From NCBI RefSeq assembly GCF_019343475.1, contig NZ_CP072453.1, positions 1,426,001 through 1,490,000 on the forward strand: DNA of 64,000 nucleotides. The letters are read 5' to 3'. Both the position numbers and the translations under genes were made by a program. The notes under the pieces are model-generated. The model searched no databases. It was not told where the DNA came from and saw only the letters and a list, made by a program, of their open reading frames with translations. Every line of letters begins with the position of its first letter. The stretch's first letter is position 1. Source of the stretch: Providencia sp. R33 (GTDB lineage Bacteria > Pseudomonadota > Gammaproteobacteria > Enterobacterales > Enterobacteriaceae). This document shows positions 50,107 through 60,324 of this stretch, piece after piece.

Positions 50107-52953
50107 TTAAACTTGTACGACTCGGGTAGATTTCGAATATAATTTTTTGGGCACTAAGATTTGAGGGCGGAAGAAAACCGAGATTAAATTATCAAATTTT
50201 TCATCTGAATCTGTTGAGAAAACAAGCTGCTGTGCTCTATGTGATAATATTTGTGATGATTTCATAATTCGTAATGCTAAGGCTTCTTTAAAATCATGGT
50301 ATGAATAAAGCGTCTCTTTGGCATACTGCGCAACTTTTTCATGGCTTAATGATACCGCCGCAATTAAATCACCTGGAAATAGCTTTACCAACCTATTTTG
50401 CGCTGTCAGCCTTTCTTTAAAATGCATCGTGTCATTAATTGCCATATGACTATATTTCAAATACTTATAATTACTAACAGATTCCGTTGGGGTAATATGT
50501 TTGAAACTCCCAAAGCTACTATTTGTTTTCCCAGTTACGCCCTCCACACCTAAAGAAAAAAAAGCAAAATTGGTTGTTTGCAAACTCTCAATATCAAGGT
50601 CAGGAGTATTGATATGATCTTTTGTAATTCGTTTTTTGGTCAATAAGTCTTCCCTTGAGCGAAATACAGTATGGCTTCCCCAATTTGAAAGCTGTCTATC
50701 ACTGAAGTGAATTAAATCAAATTTTAACGCCATGAAATTTTCAAAAAAATCCAGTGTCGGCCCGCTAAGTTCCCCCGTGTCATTGCGTAGATTTTCTAAG
50801 TTACTTTGTGTCATGGCATTAAACGTATTGAGATCTGTGAATGGTTTTTCCATGTTATAAAAATCAGACCAAAATAGTCCCCTTGACATCGTTTGATAGA
50901 TACTATTGGCTGTTGCTTCAGCGCTTCTTTCGGTACGACGATGATAATATTCAACCATAGGGTTGCAAGGGGCCAATCCATTGTTATCTTTATATTTTAA
51001 TGGATTATTTCTTGTCATTCGGAACAAATTTGAACCATCAACCGTTCCACCAGGGTCTGCACTTAACCAACGTCCACACCATGGTTGATAATAACGATAA
51101 CCGTAATAATAAAGCCCCGTTGCATCACGTTCTTTACCTGAATAACGGTGTGTTTTATCACTTCCTTCTAGCCTACAGCGTACTGTCCATATTGCTGTTC
51201 CACCATAGGGATAATATTCTTCATAACTCATCAATTTCCCTGATTGGTCAAGCTCTAAATCACCACTTCCCGCTAAAGAGTTAGTACGATAACGTATTGA
51301 ATTTTTGATTTTTTGTAGTGACCCTCCACATAATTTGTGCGAAATTCTAATAGATACACCTGCCGCGTCCTGTGCAACAATAACATGTTGTTGTTCTGGT
51401 TTTTTTCCGTGAATTTGCTTATATCGCAGCTCTAAACCGTCTAAATAATAGCTTTGGTGAATATTTGATTGCTGTTGACTGACTTTCAAAACACGTTGGT
51501 TATCTGCATCATAACGATAATGCTCATTAACCTCTGTACCATAAACTTGCCGTAATTCTTGGCGAGGCGTCCATTCAAGACGCTGCCCCTGTAATAACTG
51601 TGTTTGCTGCCCGCTCGGTGTGAAAAAATGATCAACTTGGTGCTCATCAAGTGTTATTGAGTCAAGTACAGCGCGGTTACTGCGCGCACTTACCGTCATT
51701 GATAGAGTATAGTGTTGGTTTGTGGCAGGGCTTCGGTGGTGGATCTGCGTTAAATTACCACTGCGGTCATACTGATAGGTGCGAAAATATTGAGTAGCCG
51801 TCACATTATCGAATGAACAATGCACTGACGCTAGGGTGTTTTTCGCGACATTATTCGCCATCTCGCGGCCAGACGCACTGACCAATTGATATAAAGTGTC
51901 ATAGGCAAAGCATTGATCTGGTTTTATTTTTTGATTGCGCCAAAAACGAATGGGCTCAGCATCATTATAAATACAAACAATATTACCCACAGGGTCATAT
52001 TGGTAACGCAAATCTTGTAGGCGTTTAAAACCATGAGAATGAGTCGCTGGTCGCGTTGTTCGATTACGGATCAAGCGCTGAGTCTGGGGTTCATACTCAT
52101 ACCATGAAACCACTCCATTCCCCAGAACTTCTCGCTCAACATACCCGCCTGCCGTGTAATCGATAGATTGAACTAGAGTTTGTTCAGTCTCTTCAAAGAC
52201 CGTGAGCCACTGACTTATACACTGCCCAGCAATATCATACGCTAAGCGCTGTTGATGGCCTTTCGCATCCAGCGCCAGCAATATAGAACCTGTCGCATCG
52301 CATTTTTTCTGATTAACAAACTTTGCTTGAGCAAGTGCATTATCCATTTCATCCTGTTGCCAATTTATTATTACTTCAGCATTTTCGGCATCTTGAATAA
52401 AGCGCCGTGCAGTCGAAAGAGGCATTCCAGTGAGAGAAACTTGGTTCAACTGCAACAGTCCTGCCGTGTCGTAATGGGAAATACAATGTCCCGCTAAATT
52501 GCTTGCTTGCTCCACGGGTGAATGTCCTGCATAAACAAAATAATCGCTCACAGTAGTGACAACGTCACGTTCTAGGCGACGAATTAATCTCCCTAAAGTC
52601 GTTTTTTCTTCGTAATCACACATCCGCCAAATATGATTAGCATCAATACTCACTAACAAACGCCCCTCAATATCATTAAGCAACCGCACCGCACCATTAT
52701 CAACACCACTAGAACAAACTAATTCGCCTAATAAATCATAGTGATAATTGAAGTTAGCTTGTGTTTGAATCGGTAAACGCGGGTCTGAACTTTTGTGCAG
52801 ATGTCCTTTTATATTAAACTGCTGGTATGAAATTCGTTCATCAGTAATATCCTGTGCATTAGGATGTCGGTAATATTCGAACGTTCGTATATTTAGTCCT
52901 CTATTATCAAAAACACTTATTGTTGGCGTTCTTGTTGATAATGAAAAAGCCAT
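50107..52953 (-). CDS. TcC toxin component, payload of unrecognised type (copy A)
   Basis: 948 residues. The RHS cocoon (about 1-655) ends in RYYQPWCGRWLSADPGGTVDG and RNNPLKYKDNNG. The about 290-residue C-terminus is related to that of the TcC at 52989-55871: both have a [IL][IL]H-[FA]-S segment, an FAFFSLG-[VI]-EG-x-x-GK motif, a YSH-[MV]-[AS]-INDT block and an FRPQ-[IL]-LVP tail. The pattern recalls C-terminal regions of Photorhabdus-type TccC proteins; an ADP-ribosyltransferase-like fold is possible but not shown. GGGGGAA ribosome binding site. Confidence 0.88.
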   Translation of the reverse strand: MAFSLSTRTPTISVFDNRGLNIRTFEYYRHPNAQDITDERISYQQFNIKGHLHKSSDPRLPIQTQANFNYHYDLLGELVCSSGVDNGAVRLLNDIEGRLLVSIDANHIWRMCDYEEKTTLGRLIRRLERDVVTTVSDYFVYAGHSPVEQASNLAGHCISHYDTAGLLQLNQVSLTGMPLSTARRFIQDAENAEVIINWQQDEMDNALAQAKFVNQKKCDATGSILLALDAKGHQQRLAYDIAGQCISQWLTVFEETEQTLVQSIDYTAGGYVEREVLGNGVVSWYEYEPQTQRLIRNRTTRPATHSHGFKRLQDLRYQYDPVGNIVCIYNDAEPIRFWRNQKIKPDQCFAYDTLYQLVSASGREMANNVAKNTLASVHCSFDNVTATQYFRTYQYDRSGNLTQIHHRSPATNQHYTLSMTVSARSNRAVLDSITLDEHQVDHFFTPSGQQTQLLQGQRLEWTPRQELRQVYGTEVNEHYRYDADNQRVLKVSQQQSNIHQSYYLDGLELRYKQIHGKKPEQQHVIVAQDAAGVSIRISHKLCGGSLQKIKNSIRYRTNSLAGSGDLELDQSGKLMSYEEYYPYGGTAIWTVRCRLEGSDKTHRYSGKERDATGLYYYGYRYYQPWCGRWLSADPGGTVDGSNLFRMTRNNPLKYKDNNGLAPCNPMVEYYHRRTERSAEATANSIYQTMSRGLFWSDFYNMEKPFTDLNTFNAMTQSNLENLRNDTGELSGPTLDFFENFMALKFDLIHFSDRQLSNWGSHTVFRSREDLLTKKRITKDHINTPDLDIESLQTTNFAFFSLGVEGVTGKTNSSFGSFKHITPTESVSNYKYLKYSHMAINDTMHFKERLTAQNRLVKLFPGDLIAAVSLSHEKVAQYAKETLYSYHDFKEALALRIMKSSQILSHRAQQLVFSTDSDEKFDNLISVFFRPQILVPKKLYSKSTRVVQV

Positions 52954-52988
52954 ATTCCCCCTTATTCCACAAAGAAATTAATAGACTT

Positions 52989-55871
52989 CTAACATGTCCC
53001 CATCAGTTCAGGCTTATGCTTAATTGTTCTTATTGTGGTATTTTTTGATTTTAATTCTCTCGGAACAAGAAGCTGGGGGCGAAACAGTAATGACATTAAC
53101 GTATCAAACTCTTGATTACTCTGAGTATTGATTATTCGATTGTATCCCCCCTGAGAAATTAGCCTTGCAGAATTAAGCATTCTTAACGCTATCGCTTCTT
53201 TAAAATTGCTGTAGGCATATACTGTTTCGCTTGCTTCTCCTGCAATGACTTCCTCCTTAAGGAGATTGCCATCATCACGACCAAATAAGCGCCCTAATCG
53301 TGCCGAGAATTGCCGAGTGCTGCAGCGTAACGTGTCATTAATCGAAACATGTGAATACGGTATGTATCGTTCGTTTTCAACGCTGTTCAACGGAGTGCTA
53401 TATAATTTATCGCCAAATCGGCTAATATTTTTTCCTTCAGCCCCTTCAATGCCAAGTGAAAAAAAAGCAAATTCCTTTGTTTGTAAATTCATTTCATCTG
53501 AATAGCTAGTATGATCATGCGCATAATCAATTATGTCTGTACTTCTTAACTTAACGCGTGATTTAAATGTGACTTCACTATTGACCCTAAAATCCGTTTT
53601 TGACGCATGAAGTAATGTAAAATTCAATTTGGTAAATCGTTCAACAAAACTTAATTCCATCTCATTCAATGGTGAAGTAACTTTGCGTAAGTACTCAATA
53701 TTTGTGCGCGTGACTCGATCAAAGCTCGCTTTATCATGAAAACGGTTGTTCCAATAACGGCCATTGGCCATGAAAATGTAGCTATAATCTGCATTTTCAG
53801 CTGCTTTTCTTTCTTCTCTTCTTCGAGATATCGCACTAACCCAATGAAGAGGGTTTAATAAATGGAACGGAAATAAACCATCAGGATCAATATAATTAAT
53901 CGGATTATTGCGGGACATTCGGTAAAAGTTAAGCCCATCCGCCGTTCCCGCTGGATCAGCGCTTAACCAACGTCCTGCCCAAGGTTGGTAATAGCGGTAA
54001 CCGTAATAATACAACCCTGTCGCATCACGCTCTTTCCCTGAATAACGCCGTGTTTTGTAATCAGCCTCTACTTGATTACGTGCCAACCAAACAGCCGTAC
54101 CACCATAGGGGTAAAACTCTTCTTGCGTGAGAATATGCCCCTCTTCATCTAATTCTAAACCACCATTACCCGCTAAAAAATCAAAATGAAAGCGCCATAA
54201 ATTATTCTTGATACCTTCAGGAATACAGCTCTCCCAGTGTAAGACTGTGACTTGCGTATTACCGTTTTCTCCCACACTAACGACTTGTAAGCATTCTTTT
54301 GTAATACCATTCCTTTGGATACTTTTTATATCCAATCCAGTTAAATACCGTGTTTGTTTACAACAATGGGCTTGGTGACTAATTTTGAAAACACGTTGAC
54401 TTGCACTGTCATAGCGGTAGTGTTCATACAAACTTGAACTAGAAACATATTGTAGCTCTTGGCGAGGTGTCCAATGGAGATGCTGTCCTTGCAGAAGCTG
54501 CTTTTGCTGCCCCCCTAAGGTAAAAAAATCATCGGTTTGGCTCGGTTCTATGGTTAATGGTGCAATAACCGCACGGTTACTTTTTTGACTTACCGTCATT
54601 TGTGTTACGTAGCTTTGATTTGTGGCAGGTGAACGGTGATGAATTCGAGTTAAATTACCGCCACGATCATAAACATAGCGCCGAATGTATTGGGTATAAG
54701 TTGCATTATCAAAAGGGACATAGTTTGCTATTTGATGATCCTGTTGACCAATATTCGCCATTTCTCTCCCTGTTGCACTAACCAGTTGATATAATGAGTC
54801 ATATTGATATCGCTGTTCCGGAATGATTTTCTGATTGCGCCAAAAATATGTTTTTTCTGCTTCATTACGCATACTCACCCTATTTCCCACTGGGTCATAT
54901 TCATAATAGACATCTTGAAAAAGTTTGAAGCCTAACGGATGGGTGTTGGGCCGCTGGGTTTTAACACGCAGTAAACGCTGCGTTTGTGGCTCATATTCAT
55001 AATATGTCAATACGCCATTACCATGCTCTTCCTGCTGTTTTTGGCTAGTTGCCAAGTATTCAATCGATTTAATTGCCGGTTGCTCTTTTTGACCATTGAT
55101 AGTTAACCAATGCTGTTTAAGCTGCCCCGTAATATTGTATGCATAGCGCTGCTGGTGGCCTTTCCCATCAATAGACTGCAACGGACTCCCTGTTGCATCA
55201 ACCTGTATTTGATGATGATACTCTTCTGTTTCAAGCTTTTCTTTTTGTTCATAATTCTCCCAATTTGCAAGGGTTTCTTTTTCTTCAATTTGCTGGATAA
55301 ACTGGCGAGTTGTTAAAAGTGGTTTTCCTTGAAGGGAAACCTGACTTAGGATCAATAATCCTGCAGGATCATAGTGATGCACACAAGCTCCTGCTAAATT
55401 AGCTTGCTGTTCAGTTGTAGAAAAGCCTGCGTAGATAAAGTACTCACTGGTATATGGAATGCCATTCTTTGTTTTTTCCATGATACTGACAGGGCGACCC
55501 AACGTCGTGTTTGCCTCATATTGACATGTACGGCGTGTTTCATTTGCATCAATACTGAATAATAGACGCCCCTCAATATCGTTTAATGCAACACTGATAC
55601 CGACATCTACCCCATGAGTGCGAAGAGTTTCCCCATTTAAATTATAGAGGCAATCCATATTGCTTATCTTACTCAACGCGAGTCGGGGATCCGCTAAACT
55701 GACTAAATACCCTTGTATGTTTAATTCCTGTAATGTGGCTCGTTCGTCAAGTTCATCAGGTAGATCAGGTTCCCGATAGTACTGTAAATGGCGAATAACC
55801 AACCCTCGATTATCCACAACTTGTATTGTTGGTGTACCTGCATGAAAGGACAGGTTTACGCTTGTTTTCAT
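52989..55871 (-). CDS. TcC toxin component, payload of unrecognised type (copy B)
   Basis: 960 residues. First tcC of the operon, 11 bp after tcB. RHS cocoon about 1-665, junction RYYQPWAGRWLSADPAGTADG and RNNPINYIDPDG. The payload (about 670-960) starts with a basic patch (SRRREERKAAE) and shares scattered motifs with copy A, while the cocoon is much better conserved, the polymorphic-toxin pattern. TcC is packed inside the TcB-TcC shell and delivered through TcA. Target unknown. Confidence 0.88.
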   Translation of the reverse strand: MKTSVNLSFHAGTPTIQVVDNRGLVIRHLQYYREPDLPDELDERATLQELNIQGYLVSLADPRLALSKISNMDCLYNLNGETLRTHGVDVGISVALNDIEGRLLFSIDANETRRTCQYEANTTLGRPVSIMEKTKNGIPYTSEYFIYAGFSTTEQQANLAGACVHHYDPAGLLILSQVSLQGKPLLTTRQFIQQIEEKETLANWENYEQKEKLETEEYHHQIQVDATGSPLQSIDGKGHQQRYAYNITGQLKQHWLTINGQKEQPAIKSIEYLATSQKQQEEHGNGVLTYYEYEPQTQRLLRVKTQRPNTHPLGFKLFQDVYYEYDPVGNRVSMRNEAEKTYFWRNQKIIPEQRYQYDSLYQLVSATGREMANIGQQDHQIANYVPFDNATYTQYIRRYVYDRGGNLTRIHHRSPATNQSYVTQMTVSQKSNRAVIAPLTIEPSQTDDFFTLGGQQKQLLQGQHLHWTPRQELQYVSSSSLYEHYRYDSASQRVFKISHQAHCCKQTRYLTGLDIKSIQRNGITKECLQVVSVGENGNTQVTVLHWESCIPEGIKNNLWRFHFDFLAGNGGLELDEEGHILTQEEFYPYGGTAVWLARNQVEADYKTRRYSGKERDATGLYYYGYRYYQPWAGRWLSADPAGTADGLNFYRMSRNNPINYIDPDGLFPFHLLNPLHWVSAISRRREERKAAENADYSYIFMANGRYWNNRFHDKASFDRVTRTNIEYLRKVTSPLNEMELSFVERFTKLNFTLLHASKTDFRVNSEVTFKSRVKLRSTDIIDYAHDHTSYSDEMNLQTKEFAFFSLGIEGAEGKNISRFGDKLYSTPLNSVENERYIPYSHVSINDTLRCSTRQFSARLGRLFGRDDGNLLKEEVIAGEASETVYAYSNFKEAIALRMLNSARLISQGGYNRIINTQSNQEFDTLMSLLFRPQLLVPRELKSKNTTIRTIKHKPELMGTC

Positions 55872-55882
55872 CGCTTCCCCGC

Positions 55883-58800
55883 TTAGCCTTCTAACGTGTC
55901 ATTTTCATCTTCTTCAACCGTAAACCATGGGAAAATTTGCGTACGTCGTAAATAATTTTTAGCCGTCAGCACTTGGCTGGCTCTTCCCAAAGGGTCGTAA
56001 TAGACGGTATCGGCATACAGATCACTACGACTACTAGCGTCGCTGACATAACGCCAGTCATTAAGGAAATAAGGTTGATAAGTTCTGACAGCAAGGCCTT
56101 TGTTGTTGTATTCCGTTTTTCCTGTTACCGCCCAGCGAGTTGGTGTAAAACGCTCGATTAATTTCCCCTGAGAGTCACAATCTAGAGCGCCTAAATGATT
56201 ACGCACATAGGCATTTCCAGCTTCATGGCGTACAGCAGTTTGTAATTCACGCCCAAACCCGTCAAAAAAGACAACTTGTTGGCGCAGCTGTTGTTCAGGA
56301 TCATTATCATAACGGTCAGTCGTAATCGTACAGAAATGAGGGGGGATGCGAGTACCTGTAGTCAAAGGCGTAAACGTGCTTTGCTTTAAAGCGCAATACT
56401 TTCTCAACCGACGCAATGCTAAAACACCTATTTTTTTCGCAATTGATATTTTAAATTCTGGGGGTAGACCATGTGTTTTATCAATCTGATACATCCAACT
56501 ATCGTCTTGGTAAACAATTGCTTGGGAAACAGGAGTGCCTTTCGGTAAGCTTAGAATGTCTTCAACCGTTAATGGTGCCTTAAACGGTTTATCTGAAGGA
56601 GGGCTGTAGCCACAAGGTAAGCCATTTTCTGTTCCCCAAAAACGCGTAGAAGTGACTCGCCCTAGAGCATCCAATGCAACATAGCTCTGGTTACTATTGA
56701 TATCTTGAATTTGAATTGGCGACATAAACCGATAATCATACTGTGCATATGTTGTCATACCCGCAGCATCTTCCGTCGCAATGATCACGCAGTAATGTTG
56801 GCTCCAACGATAATGTGTTTTGCCTGTCAACAACGTGCTTCGAGTGGCCAATGGCCGCCAAAATTCCTTTGCATCCCCATAATCGGTATACCCTTGACGA
56901 GCGCACCAAACCAATTCAGTAGAATTGCCTAATAATTGTGGTTTTTGTACATAGCCACCCTTATGTAGATATTGAATAAGCTCCTCTTTGCCAATATGTC
57001 CATCAAATGCTTTTAATGCATGCTCATCTAATACCGCAGTTTCAGTGTAAGCCACGAGAACAGGAAAAACAGGCTCAACAAATTCTTGTTTACCATCGGT
57101 ATAAACAATTCGTTGTTGGCCCAAATATGCTGAAGAATGATGTTTTCCAAGTAGACCATTGTCAGCGATTAGCGTTTCTAGCGTAATGCCTTCTTTTGGT
57201 ACTTCGGTTGCATCAAACTCAAATGCATCGCTACGTTGACAATCCACAATGCCTAAAACATAGGTATCTGAGGAGATTAATTGATGCCATCGTGATTGTT
57301 TTATGACTAAACGTAAAATAGCTTGTTGTTCATCATAGCTGCTCCCCACTGTTGTTGTGGGGAGTGTTGTCGGATATGGGTCATTTATTGGTTTTGGCCT
57401 ACGAGGATAGGCAATTGTGATGTCTTTAAGGGGTGAGCCAAATAAGTCTTGTTCGACAATAATCGATTGGGCACATTGTGGGTCAGAAGTCATCCGTTCG
57501 TAAGTATAGGTTCTTTCTTCTATTTGCGAAACTTGAGTGACATATTGGGATGATGTGGTGGGAATTAAACGCGATTGTAATCGAAATTCAGCGATATTGT
57601 AGGGAATATCTTGTTTTTCGCTACCATCCAAACCAAACACTTCTGTACGAAGTGGCATCCCTTTCAAGCTTCGGGAAAGCCAATATTCGCTCCCATTAGG
57701 GTAAGCATCTAGCAATATATCTTTATCATCGACCCATTGCGTATAACGTGGGTATAAATGGCCAAATGCGTGGGGATCCCCTTTCCAGAAATACGAGTAT
57801 TGTTGTTGATCAACGACTTTTTTTCCCGTTAGAAACCAACTTTTTGTCAGTATTGGCGCTGTACGCTCAGGTGCATTACCTTGGGCGCGTTCATCAGTAT
57901 CAAGGGTTTCTAAATAACCAAAACCTCGAAACTCACGCTCAACACGGTCCCAAACCCCTTGCTCATAACGTACACTACTGATCAGGCTGTTTTGTGTGAT
58001 TTCATCTACACTTTGCGTCTGCCATAAAATATGAATAGGAAATGGAAGATGTGATGTTACAGGTAAATTCATTTGCCGTAGCTTGGCTTTTTCATCAAGC
58101 CAAAATTGTGCTGAACTTCGATATCTTAGGGTAGTTTCAGCGCCCATATTGTTATTGATTGTGTTTAATAGCCACGCTTTTTCTGAAGCAAAATCCAATT
58201 TCCAGTGGTAAGGAGCTTGATGAGGAACCGTTAAGATTAAGCTAACGACCCCCATGCCAGTCACATCAGCGGCTTGCAACATGCACGTATTATCAAATTG
58301 CACGCCATTTGGTAGCGCGAGCGTATAAGGTTCGCTAAAGCGATTACCACCTTCATTGCAATAAACTAAAATTTGAGTCGGTTGTACATAAATCAAATCC
58401 ACATAACCAGAACCATCGATATCAACAAGATAGATAAAATTCGGGTTAAATTCAGCTTTTGGCATATGAAAGCCATTGAGCTTGCGAGGCGAGCTAAACT
58501 GCCCATAACCTAAGTTAGCCCAACAAGTGACTCCTTCTGCATTAATGGCAACCAAATGTTGTTGTCCCGACCCTAAAAGATCGCTAAATCCGACTAATGT
58601 TTCTGTATTGGCAATGGGTAAAATAATGCCCGCGGGTTGTATTGTGAGTTCACCAGCCGCAAATCCCCCGCGTGTATTGGGATAAATACGCACACTTTTA
58701 GGACCAATTAAAACAAGATCGGTAATACCATCACCTGTTAAATCAATTAGTTGTGAGTTAGCATGAAAGTATTCTGTCGGAAATGCAGATATTGGAATAA

Positions 58801-60280
58801 ATTGAGTCCAATGACCATCAGGTTTTTGGCTGTAATAACCTTCAAGACCAGGTTGAGCAACCACCCAATCTAATTGACCATCCCCCGTGAAATCCATCAA
58901 GACAGCATTTTGTTTTAACGATGGTGTTTGTACTAATGCTGTGGGTTCTGTATAACTCACTGCATTTTCCCCAGTGATAGCGTCCCGTTCAGGAGAGCGA
59001 TACCACCAAGCTTCAAGCGTTTGGTATAAAATACCTGAAATTCCCTCGCCAAGTAAATCAACTAGCTGATAAGGCTGCTGTGAATTGAAATAACGTAATG
59101 CCGTAAATTCTGTCCATTTATCGGCTTTAGGGGGCTCTTGATGTTGATAATCAAACTCTAATGGTGCCCTCGTAATAATTGTCCCGTCGATTTCATGCCC
59201 GATTTGTTTTACAGCCACCAGCGTGGCGAATGTTGGTTGTAAATCATATTCAAATACCACACGGGCGACTAATTCAGGCGGTTGTTCAGAAGCAGTGGCC
59301 CCTGATAACAAATCGACCCGATGAAACATAAAGACTTGGTGGCAAAGTCGACGAGTCCTTATTTCAAAGCCATATTCAAACCGTGAAAAACAATCAGGCC
59401 GACAAAACCAAAGTGATTGCTCATGATAATCTGGCTTATCCGTAGCAATGATACTGCGCTCACCATAATCAAAGACCGCATGAAACAGCCAACTATTGGC
59501 TTGAATAGGAGCATCTCTCAGAATAAACGGCGTTTTATCGACTTGAATGTTGCCATAAGACACTTGCCACAAGTAACGTTGTGCACCGATAGCCCCAGGG
59601 GCCCGCACCTGCTCTTGTTCATCACAATTAGCGAGGTTTTCGGTTTTATATTGATAATAAACATGTTCCCCAGTAGGCGTAATTGTTTCCTCAATAAGCC
59701 ATTGTGCAATCTGATTCGTATTTTCAGAAGAGTGAATACGCGCCTGTTTCGTCTTACCGAGAAAATGAATATTTCCATCGGGTGTATAAACAACCCAGAA
59801 TGGTTTTTCATCGACTTCACGACTCGGTTGCCAATATTCTAAGCGGCTATTATCTTCAATCACTCTCGGTTGATAGGTGGTGACTAAATGTGTTGATGAT
59901 AGAGGCACGCCTTGTAATTCTGTGCGCCGTTGTATATCGGCAGCCCCCAATGTGTTGAGCGCTATCACCAGTAATTCACCTGATGGAGACAAAAATTGGT
60001 CTTTACCTGCATAACGGGGAACACCGTGTTGTGTTCTGAGGCTAATAGTGAACAACCCCACTTGCCAGCCTAAGCCAAAGGCACCATTTCCTGCGCCGCT
60101 ACTGTAGGACAATGATATAGAAGGTGAATAGGTACGCCCCGAAGATAAAGGAAGTGGAATTGACATTGATGACATGCCACTTGGCCCCGCATTGGCAATA
60201 TTTTCCCCCATACCTTGACTGCTTCCACCCCCTTTCGGAAGTGATAATGGCGCGATATTAACACCAGATTGTTTTTCCAT
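55883..60280 (-). CDS. TcB toxin component (SpvB/TcdB-like cocoon)
   Basis: 1465 residues, the standard TcB length. The N-terminal SpvB domain (GPSGMSSMSIPLPLSSGRTY, SLSYSSGAGNGAFGLGWQ) is followed by FG-GAP/VCBS-like blades (LMDFTGDGQLDWVVAQPG, IDLTGDGITDLVLIGP, LVDIDGSGYVDLIYV) forming the beta-propeller gate that docks on TcA, then a TcB-middle domain and C-terminal RHS part. It forms a hollow shell with TcC that holds the cleaved toxin. AGGA ribosome binding site. 44 bp after the TcA gene. Confidence 0.94.
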   Translation of the reverse strand: MEKQSGVNIAPLSLPKGGGSSQGMGENIANAGPSGMSSMSIPLPLSSGRTYSPSISLSYSSGAGNGAFGLGWQVGLFTISLRTQHGVPRYAGKDQFLSPSGELLVIALNTLGAADIQRRTELQGVPLSSTHLVTTYQPRVIEDNSRLEYWQPSREVDEKPFWVVYTPDGNIHFLGKTKQARIHSSENTNQIAQWLIEETITPTGEHVYYQYKTENLANCDEQEQVRAPGAIGAQRYLWQVSYGNIQVDKTPFILRDAPIQANSWLFHAVFDYGERSIIATDKPDYHEQSLWFCRPDCFSRFEYGFEIRTRRLCHQVFMFHRVDLLSGATASEQPPELVARVVFEYDLQPTFATLVAVKQIGHEIDGTIITRAPLEFDYQHQEPPKADKWTEFTALRYFNSQQPYQLVDLLGEGISGILYQTLEAWWYRSPERDAITGENAVSYTEPTALVQTPSLKQNAVLMDFTGDGQLDWVVAQPGLEGYYSQKPDGHWTQFIPISAFPTEYFHANSQLIDLTGDGITDLVLIGPKSVRIYPNTRGGFAAGELTIQPAGIILPIANTETLVGFSDLLGSGQQHLVAINAEGVTCWANLGYGQFSSPRKLNGFHMPKAEFNPNFIYLVDIDGSGYVDLIYVQPTQILVYCNEGGNRFSEPYTLALPNGVQFDNTCMLQAADVTGMGVVSLILTVPHQAPYHWKLDFASEKAWLLNTINNNMGAETTLRYRSSAQFWLDEKAKLRQMNLPVTSHLPFPIHILWQTQSVDEITQNSLISSVRYEQGVWDRVEREFRGFGYLETLDTDERAQGNAPERTAPILTKSWFLTGKKVVDQQQYSYFWKGDPHAFGHLYPRYTQWVDDKDILLDAYPNGSEYWLSRSLKGMPLRTEVFGLDGSEKQDIPYNIAEFRLQSRLIPTTSSQYVTQVSQIEERTYTYERMTSDPQCAQSIIVEQDLFGSPLKDITIAYPRRPKPINDPYPTTLPTTTVGSSYDEQQAILRLVIKQSRWHQLISSDTYVLGIVDCQRSDAFEFDATEVPKEGITLETLIADNGLLGKHHSSAYLGQQRIVYTDGKQEFVEPVFPVLVAYTETAVLDEHALKAFDGHIGKEELIQYLHKGGYVQKPQLLGNSTELVWCARQGYTDYGDAKEFWRPLATRSTLLTGKTHYRWSQHYCVIIATEDAAGMTTYAQYDYRFMSPIQIQDINSNQSYVALDALGRVTSTRFWGTENGLPCGYSPPSDKPFKAPLTVEDILSLPKGTPVSQAIVYQDDSWMYQIDKTHGLPPEFKISIAKKIGVLALRRLRKYCALKQSTFTPLTTGTRIPPHFCTITTDRYDNDPEQQLRQQVVFFDGFGRELQTAVRHEAGNAYVRNHLGALDCDSQGKLIERFTPTRWAVTGKTEYNNKGLAVRTYQPYFLNDWRYVSDASSRSDLYADTVYYDPLGRASQVLTAKNYLRRTQIFPWFTVEEDENDTLEG

Positions 60281-60324
60281 AGTATTTTCCTGACAGGCAG
60301 TTTCCTGCCTGTGCTTCCATGAGA

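Noticed and set aside
59417..59842. 141-codon frame antisense to the TcB gene
   Set aside because: Chance frame within a strongly supported 1465-residue gene.
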